This document shows, one piece after another, positions 23,401-32,400 of a stretch of DNA of 58,206 nucleotides; the stretch's first letter is position 1, and the number at the start of each line of letters is the position of its first letter. The notes under the pieces are model-generated. The model was not told the DNA's origin, searched no databases, and saw only the letters and a program-made list of their open reading frames with translations. A program made the translations under genes and the position numbers. Origin of the DNA: Klebsormidium nitens (Eukaryota > Streptophyta > Klebsormidiophyceae > Klebsormidiales > Klebsormidiaceae); contig DF237508.1 of the NCBI GenBank assembly GCA_000708835.1, forward strand, positions 1-58,206, given 5' to 3'.

Positions 23401-26400
23401 GCATGGCAGCCTTTGTGACCCGCAACGGTAGAGCACAAAATCTAAACGTCGTCCCACCGAGAACTCCGGTCTGGGAAGCCCAAAGTGAAAGGCAAGTTCT
23501 TGTAAAACCACTTTTTGGACACCTTGCTCAACTATGTTTCTCGATATAGCCCCTTCTCCAAGCCCTGCCGTTGAAAGCTTCAAAGCATCTTCTTTGCAGT
23601 CCTTCTCCAGAAGCTCACGGGACCAAACCCACGTCTCGTGACTTCACAATCGTATTGTTTTCGATCTTCAACAGATTCCGATTGAGGGTGCTGCCTGTAA
23701 AATCTCCAGCCGCCCTCGAACGACCCGCACCAAAGAAGCCTCTCGCAGCGCACTGCATGCTATGTGTGCGTCAAACCCTGCAGTCGTTCTTTGGCATCGT
23801 CAAACTGCCCAGGTTTGGTCCTTGACGAACAAGACATTCGACCGACATTTGAGGCAGCTCGCCGATTCGCTAATATCGGGTTTCAAATATACACCAATAA
23901 TGTCAGCAAATCGCCTCACCTGCCGAATAAGAGAAGGTGCAGTTTCCTCCTTGCTTGCAAATGCTCTGCGGCGTCCGGACGTCCGCCCAGCACGTGTCCG
24001 CATCCGCTCCCTCCGGACACACGCTGACCGTAACGCTGCCCCGCAAGCTCTCCCTAAAGTTACAGTCCGTTCCGGTCGGGTCGTCCGCGTTCGCGTCCGC
24101 GGCGCAGTGCGCCCTCGTCACGCACGTGACTTGCGTCAAATCAGAGGTCGCCACGTCACACAGAATGACGCCGTTCGGGAAGGTAGTGCTGAAGGGGACT
24201 TGGATTGTGACGACCGTGACGGAAGTGCTGACGTTGGTGACCGGGAAGCCGAATCCGGTGATGGTGAGGACGGAACCGCCGGCCAGGGTTCCGGCGGACG
24301 GAATGACGCTGGTGATCTCTGCAGGCGGAAATGCAGGACGCTATGGATGTTGCGGCACTATGATAGGTTTGGAGAGCGGTTCTACAACGTGTTCTCAGTC
24401 ACTGATTTAGGTGGCAGTTTGTCGTGTTTCGGGCTCGTGCAGACAGTTAGGATGATGAATGCACAGAGGCGGCAAGTTGGCGCATTGCCAGCAATCCTCG
24501 TAAACCTGAGATCTGTTCGGAAACTGCAGGCATTGATGGAAAAGGCAAACTACTCCGAGAGGCCTGCTGTTTCGACGACTCCAAGCGCCAGATAGCTTGT
24601 CAAACGCGCAACCGTCTCAGATTGCTATTGACTTCAAGCCCACTTTAACCACTGCTCAAGAACCTTCGGAAATTCAGAATCGCTCTGACTTAATCGGCTT
24701 GTGATCTGCGAAACTTACCAAGAGCCACCTCTACGGTACTGCCCGAGATCGCCGTCACGTTTCCCGCTGACGTCACAAGCACTCGGTACGCCCCTGCCGC
24801 TGCACCCTGCGCCTTACACGTCACCTGCGTTCCGTTCGCGCTGACAATTCCGCAGTCCGCCACTCTGCCGAAAGCCAAGTCTCTCAGCGTTACTACCGAT
24901 CCTGCCAAGTCTTGACCCTGGATAAGAATCAGTCCGCCGCCGGTGGCGGCAATCCGTGCTGGGTTCACTGATTCTACGCTAGGGACGCCGGTGCTTACGT
25001 ACGTCATTCCGCTCAGGGAGACGGAATCCGTTTGGCCGGAACCCAGGTCCACCGAGACAAGAACGCTGCACTGGCCCGCGGCTGCCCTTGGCGCGACGCA
25101 GGTCAGGGTTTGGGACGACGTGGTTACGTTAACCAGGGGACACGTGGCACCGCAAATGGTGACAGCGTTCCTGGTCACATTTAGGGGGTCGAAGCCAGAC
25201 CCGGTGAGAGTTACGAGGGTGCCCCCCTGAGTCGAAACCGTGGGCGGCCAGAAGCTGGCGAGCTGCAGAATCCGGAGCCGGAACGTTGACACGCCGGCAG
25301 CGGAATCCGCTGCGTACCCCTTCCCGTCCACTATCACGACGACGCGTGTCCAGCCTGCAGCGCCGCCGGGGGCTAACTTGGCCTGGATCTGAGCCCCCGA
25401 ACTGGAAGTAACTTGCGCGCGCACTCCCCCAACGAGAACCGTGTTGTTTGACGGGAGCGGAGAGAAGCCCTGCCCGCTTATGGTAATTGTATCGCCGATT
25501 GTGCCGTTAGTTGGAGAGACGGACGAGATGTTGGGCGTGAGGGCGACCGAGTAGGTGAAGGCGCAGTAGGCGGGGTCGCTGCGGAGCGCGAAAATGGTCA
25601 GCAAAACGTGTGAAAAGATGATGGAAACGGATGAACCACGAAGTTTCAGAAAGTCCATAGAGTGTTTCCGGATCGGAGGAACCGCAAGATTTGCGGACGC
25701 TAAGATCGTTGTAGATTCTAGAAGCTTACCCTTTGCTTTTCGTACCACTGGCTCGACTCTTTTTTGGATTGGTAACTTCGCGGATCTATTTCAAGCTAAA
25801 TCAGGGCGATTTTAGCACGCCGGGAGAATTGAAGAATGCAAGCGCTGAAGACGAAAAGGAAAACTCTTCGAGCACTGAGTTCGTGATAGATGTCCGGGCC
25901 AAACATGGATATTCAAAAGTCTAGGCATCGGCCTGCTCCTATCACCCTTCTTGGGAGGTTCTTGGGCACAGGAGTTAGTGAGTTGTGAGGATCAGCAGAA
26001 AAAGCGCGAAGTAATGGAAGCGGGATCGGTCTTGACGCACTCTTGAGGCCCTCCATCAGCCCTGGTGACTCGAGAGCGCTCCAATAATCCTTACAAAGAC
26101 GTCTACAAGGCATCGTCCTTTCCAGCGTTTACTACTTTGACGAAGACTTAGGCAAGCGCTTACCTGCAGCTTCCGATGATGCCGTCAACGGAAACGGACA
26201 CGCTCTGCGGAACCGGAACGGGCTCCCGGAGGTAGTCCCCGGGGATCGGCCTCATCCACTGGTCGAACGACCCCTGCTGCTCCTCGACCACCCGGGCACT
26301 CGCCCCGGGGCCCGTTAACCGGCTCGAGTTAACCACTAACAACGGCTGCTGACCCGCGAGGTTTCCTTGGAACGTAATGCGCCAGCCGTAGCCATAGTAG

Positions 26401-29400
26401 GCGTTAGGTGACCAATCCACGGAAACGTCGACGTCGCCCGGTTTGATTGCCGGCAAGCTTTCGAGGATCTCCCGGGCTTGGACGCCGTCGGAAATAACCG
26501 GTAACGCTCGGAAGGTGGTAACGGTGCCGTTTCCGAAGCCGACGCCGAACGCCCCGCCCAGCGGGCCGGAACCGGGCCTCGAGCGGAACGCTCCGCCGGA
26601 AGCGCCGTTCCCGGAGAGGTAGGTTGAGTCGACAGTTAGCAGCGGAACTGGAGAGGTTTGGAACGGAAAACTGACGTTCCACTGGGTGGATAAAGCCGTG
26701 GTTAAGGACCGGGTTACGGTGATTGAAGCGCTGGCTTTTCCTAGAACTGGTTGTGCGGACGCGATGATCGCCGCTTGGATGTCCGACACGGACGCATTTA
26801 CACTCAGGAACTTGCTGGTAACGTCCGACCCATTCATTGAGAGTGTGAAGAAGCCGCCGAGCGTGCCCTTCCCCTTAACCTTCTCGCTAACCGTGAAGTA
26901 GCCCGCGGCGCTCAGGAAGGGCGTTGCGTCGGCCAATCGTCGCGGCCGCACTTCGGCTCGAACGTCCGAAACCCCTAAACCCCCTTCCAAACCCTCGCTG
27001 AACCCTGCTAACCGGAACAGGTCAGCCGGGTCTTGCTCGAGGGCCTCAAATCCAAAGCCGCCCGTGCGATCCAGATCGGCGTACTGCAGGCTGCTTAAAC
27101 CTGCAAACCCCAGCTCGTCCGTCGCGCGCGCGCTCCGGAACCCGGCCGCCTCGCTGGCGCCCGCGAACAGATCGCCGTATTCTATGCCGTAAAAGTTGCC
27201 GTCGTCATCACTCGGGGACCGCCCGGCGAAAGACGCCCCGAGCACGATTGTGACGGCCAGCGGCGTAACGGCCACGCCAGGCATGCCCGCAAACGTTACG
27301 TCCCAAGTGCGGACGGCCCCGTACGGATCGTGCCGTACGGTCACGTTCACGGACGAGTTGACACCTGGCAGCGCCTCGAGCGCGGTGCCGACCTCGGCCG
27401 CGGTCGCATCGAGCGCGAGCGCCGGGGTTTGGGAGGCTTTGAGGGTTAGCGTAAACCCGACGGTGTCAGGGGCGTAACCCAGGGCGGAGGCGTTTAGTAG
27501 GAGGGAGAGTTTGTTGCTGAGAGCGATGGACTGGGTCTCCGCGACCGGGGGTAAGGAGGAAAGGCTGCAAAGGAGAGTAACACTTCAACAAAGTACTCAA
27601 CTTCTGACAAATTTCACCAAACACACATCTAAAGAAAGGTGGGACCAGCATGAAGATTGCCTTTCTCTGAACGTCTGCAGAGTTGGATTGCAGCAAGGAA
27701 CGAACCGTCTTGGAATACATCGAGTCCGTTCGAAATCTTAAATCCAGATGGATTGCTTCGGTCCGCTAAGTGGTCGAGCAAAGGGGTCTTTCATCTGTAT
27801 CTAAGCATTAGAACTCTCATCTGTGTTTGATGTCTGTGCTTGTCGCAAATATAATTCATCTGAAACTTGCAATCGGAACTTGCTTCCTCGATATGGGGTC
27901 TCGAAAAACTTTCCTTGCATCAAGCTCTCAAAAAGTGTCGACGAACGCTTACCTGAGCGTCTGGATCTCGCCGTATTGCTGGACTGACGTGTAGATGTGC
28001 TGTATTTCCAAAATGCTGCGAAGGGCAACAAGCTTCATAAGCAGCTGCGTTTATTTTCCACGTCATAAGCAGCCCCGTCTTATCTTTGCCAACCAGAGAT
28101 AGTCAAATCACATGAGGATCATTCATCGTTCGTGCGCTTCCTATCAACTCTGGGAGAAACCCTCAGCAGTCGAAAGCGATTCTTTGCAAGCGCTCCAAAA
28201 TAGGAGCAAACAGGCCTCGCTCTTTCACTGAAACTTCCCACTTTAAACGGAAGTCGTCCCAGGGATGTTCGATGCACCGGAGTTCCTCTGAATCCAAAGT
28301 TTCAACCGTCTTTTCAACTTGAGTCCTCCGTATATTTATACTGATTCTCGAGTTAGACCGACCCGCAACTGGCGTCTGCTGCCAAGATCCTCGATGGGGA
28401 AGGGGATAGCCAGTCACCAAACCCAGGTGCCCTTCTACCAGTGGTTAAGGTCCGGATAGGTATCCTTAACCACCAGTGGTCAAAAACAAAATGATCCTGT
28501 GTTTTCCTGGCGGGCCGCGGTTTGTTAGGTGTCCTTCCACCGGTGGTTAAGGTGTGGTTAAGTATCCCAACCAAATCTCTTTACCTGCCGGGCCGTGGCC
28601 GGTCGCTTGAGACGCGGACGCCGACGGACAGGCTGTTTGCAGACGCGCCCGCGATGCCGCGCGCCTCCAGAAAGTAGCGCGCGCTCGCGTTCAGAAAGAC
28701 GGGCGCCATGACGGGGCCGCCCCAGTTGCGGCGGTTGGTGGGATAGGAGAGGGAGGCAATCTGGGGAAGAGGTTTTTATGTAGATTTTTGGGCTTTCATT
28801 TGGGATTTAGGGGTCTAAAGAAAGATCCAAAAGGATAGCAGGTATAGAAGGCCGATATGGGCAGTAGGCGGTTGGAAGAGTGAATCGACAGAATGGGAGA
28901 ACTTCAAGCAAGCGTCTGACGGTCAACTTCGAGGGCAAAATTGGTCGGGTTTGACATGGTTCGGGGGTAAAGCGCGCCTAAAGAGCAAGCATGCGCAGAG
29001 ATCAAAGATCTGAGGCACGGAGCTTGCATAGTCAATGTTTCTAAGGTAGCAAGACTTATAAATCTGAACGACGTCACTTACATTGCCAATCAGCAACTGA
29101 GGATACCGCTCGGAGTTAAAGCTTTCAACTCATTGTCACAGAAATTTAAGCAGAGACAATCGAAGGGAGCGAAGGAAAACATCCATCACCCAGGTTGGAA
29201 ACTGAAGTACTACAAAAAAAACGCTGTTCAAAAGCGACTGCGGACCTTTGTCACGGCGGACGCGTTGCCGTCCGCAGTGCTGAGCCAGAGCTCGCCCAGG
29301 ACGTCCGAAGCGAAGTAGAACTGGTAGTACGTGGACCGCGGCGGAAGGAAGAATGCTCGAAGCCTGCACAACGGCAGTCAGCGAGCAACTTCGAAATGGC

Positions 29401-32400
29401 AACGGAATGTGCTCACTGAAGTGCAACGCATGCGTGTGAAGAATAATTGACGTGGCGTTTCGATGTTCAAGATTCTTTGATTGACCGCAAGAGTCGTCTA
29501 ACACAGCTGGGGGCCACAGTCAAATTTCAAAGATTAGAGGATTGACCACTTTCGGGGCTGATTGTTTCATTTGGATTGTCCTGCCCTCGGCAACCCAATC
29601 GATTTTAACGCGTCTTCTCGTTTGGACGTGCATCAGAGGATTGAGGTTACTAAGCACCTCCTTGCGCCTATTCGTCCAATTCCGGATTCTTTCCGTTTCC
29701 GCTTTCCGCTTTCCGCTTTCCGCTTTCCGCTTTCCGTGTCTGTTTCCGTTCCCCTCACCTCTGGCCGTAATTTCCCATCTGCGTGGTGGGCGCCTCCATG
29801 AGCCCCGTCATCAGCTGGTCGCCGTCGGGGATCCCGCTGACGTAAGCAGGCTTCTGGGTGAGCGCGTTCATCCCGGCCTGGGTCTTATTCACACCGAGCC
29901 AGTACTCCCAGACCGCGCCGCGCGCACCGGGGAACAGCTGACTGGGGCATGGAAAAAGTGACGTCAGCAAGCACCAGTCTAAGAAAAGTTCAAGGATTCG
30001 GGAAAAGTGATGTTTCATCCGTGATGTAAACGAACCTGTATGGTGAGCCTTCATGCCGCCTCATTTCACACCCAGGCCAAGGCTTCCGGACAGCGCAGCA
30101 CTTCGGATCGGTGCCGATTTAAACCGAGCAATGACTTACTGAAAGAGAATCAACGACTCATGTGCTGGTTTTGTCTACTCGACGGCTGAGTCTAAAGTGA
30201 ACTGTCCTCCAATGACGCGTTCCCATCAGTTCCTTCTGAAACGCATTGCTGCAACCCGTTCATTATCGCTGCGACTATTGCAACGCGTTCGCTTTCTTGC
30301 CAAAGCTCACCCGCTCTGGAATGCCGGCGCAGCCTTCGATGGCCCCGTTAAGCAGACGATCTCCGTGCTTGAACTGCGTCGAAAAGTGGTTGACAACGGT
30401 CAGCATCAGTCGGAGAGCAACTTGAACCACGTATGAGCGATGCACATGATTCCTTCACGTCAAACATAGCAGCTCGGTACGAAAGCCTGTCCGTCTTCAC
30501 TACAGGTGCTTGGTCGGAGCAAAGTCTGCACAGCTTTAAAGGCCCGAGGATCCTTCGTGAGCTGCCGCATATGATCGAACGCGGGTTGAGCGCTACTAAC
30601 CTCGTTTGTACGACGCATGCGGTCCCCCCCACAATTACTTTGTTGAGAGACGGGTCGAGGCTGAAACCGGTTCCGGTGATGGTTACGTTAACCCCTCCGG
30701 CAAGGCCCCCAGACGACGGAGTGACGGACAAAACGTCTGGGTGAAGCTGCGTAAGGAAAGGGAGTGCTTTGATTGAGAGGGGCCTGGAGAAAGTAGGGCG
30801 TATCAAAACGAGCGTGCTTGCGAGCGAGTAGCGGAAAGTTCTATGCGGGGTGGAACGACCTCGTCTAAGCAGCAGATGGCGTCAGAAGCGGCACGAAGAG
30901 ATGACAGATTGTTGACCGAATACGGCGTTCGCAGATTGCACATGCGGTTGGCGTACTCTCCAAAACGGAGGATCCCTCTTTTCATGTGCTTGGCAACGCG
31001 GACGTCTCTCTTCCTCCAGATATGAACTGTAGGGGCAGCTTCCCTCACTTAGAACCATCATTTGAAACTTTACCGAAAAAAAATAATCTCTCTGAAAAAT
31101 TCCCATACACAAATCGTCACCTGGAAGTTGTACGGACGTTCGAGCGGGTCCACGTAGTACGTCTGACGGTCCGGCTTGGCGTAGCCGTTGATCCACCCCG
31201 GGCGTAGAATCGAGAGCGTCACATTTTGCGACGCGGCCGGCTGGCTAAACGGAGCGAGGGAGCAGCTAACCTGGTAGGGGCCGAAACTGCAAGGATAGTA
31301 TAGCGTTTGCATCGACCGAAAAGCTTCAAAACACCTTCCAGATTTTTGTGCCAATCAGATGGTTCAATGCGTCCACATGGTAAAAGGGTACATCTCAAAG
31401 CAGTAAAGAGTATCGTACCTCCTACTTGAAATCACTTCAAACGGCTCCTTTCAAGCTGATAGTGGGGGCTGGCTATAAAGGGTGGCCACCCGCTTAGCGT
31501 TTCAGACAATCCAATCCAAACGGTACAAATGTAGCTCCAAAGTGCTAAAGTAGTTTTTGAGCACCCTGCCGGTTTTAGTGAGAAAATAAGTCTATTTCAG
31601 TCAGTCTGTTGCCGACTAAAACTAGTCTAGACTAGTCTAGATGACATCAAACACTAGCAGGTTCATTATGGAGAAGCGGTATCATTTGCCGAAGGGCACT
31701 AAGCAATCCCCCAAAGTGAACGCAAGGCGCTCTTGTCAATTGATTGTGCGGATCAGCTCGATATGCCTTGATCAGGCAGAGGGTGCTCAGAATGAGTCCT
31801 GGGAGATGTCTCACTCGATCCGTGTTCGAATGCAGTAAAAGACTGAGCTGAGAGTTGAGAGGAACAGAAGCAGTTCTTTTTTGACGACAGGGCAAGCACC
31901 GTTTCCTCACCTGTCCGCATTCGCCGTATCAATGCTGCACAGCGAGTCCCCCTAAAACCCTAAAACTCTAAAACCCCAAAACCTTGCCATGATCTTCTCA
32001 AACTCAACTGCGAGTCGCTGAACAGTAGTAAAGGGGAAAGCACCATCCCCTCACCTGTCCGCATTCGCCGTATCCATGCTGCACAGCGAGTCCCCTACCG
32101 TGATCTTCTCAAACTCATCCACCAAGGCGCTAAAATAGGTCCCTGACAGCGTTAGCCGCGTGCCCACCGGCCCAGCAACCGGGGACACCTCAGAAACAAC
32201 CGGGGTGGCCTCCGGTCTGTACTGGAAGCAGCAGAAAGTGGTGCTTCTGGCCGGGAGTCCGTCCACAATGATGGTCACTGGAGAGGGCGCGCTGATGGGT
32301 ACTTGGGCGCGCGTGCGGCAGACGACCTGGAGAAACAAATCTCGTGATTTAGGGGCGATTTTTGGGCTTTCGAAAAGCTAGTAATGCGTGTTGGTCTGCG

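Larger units (their letters stand above)
27953..29941 (-). other. Fibrocystin-L exons 5-9: first PA14 domain
   Basis: Exons 29759-29941, 29246-29363, 29082-29096, 28585-28760 and 27953-28015. The joined peptide is a PA14 beta-barrel, a carbohydrate-binding type of module: GARGAVWEYWLGVNK, then STYYQFYFASDVLGELWLS, LLIGN, then RYFLEARGIAGASANSLSVG. The third of these exons is only 15 nt (LLIGN); it is flanked by a good acceptor (TATCCTCAG) and donor (GTAAGT), keeps phase 0 on both sides and restores the expected PA14 order, which is why I include it. The donor after exon 6 (AAAG|GTCCGC) is weak. Exon 9 is 63 nt. Confidence 0.72.
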
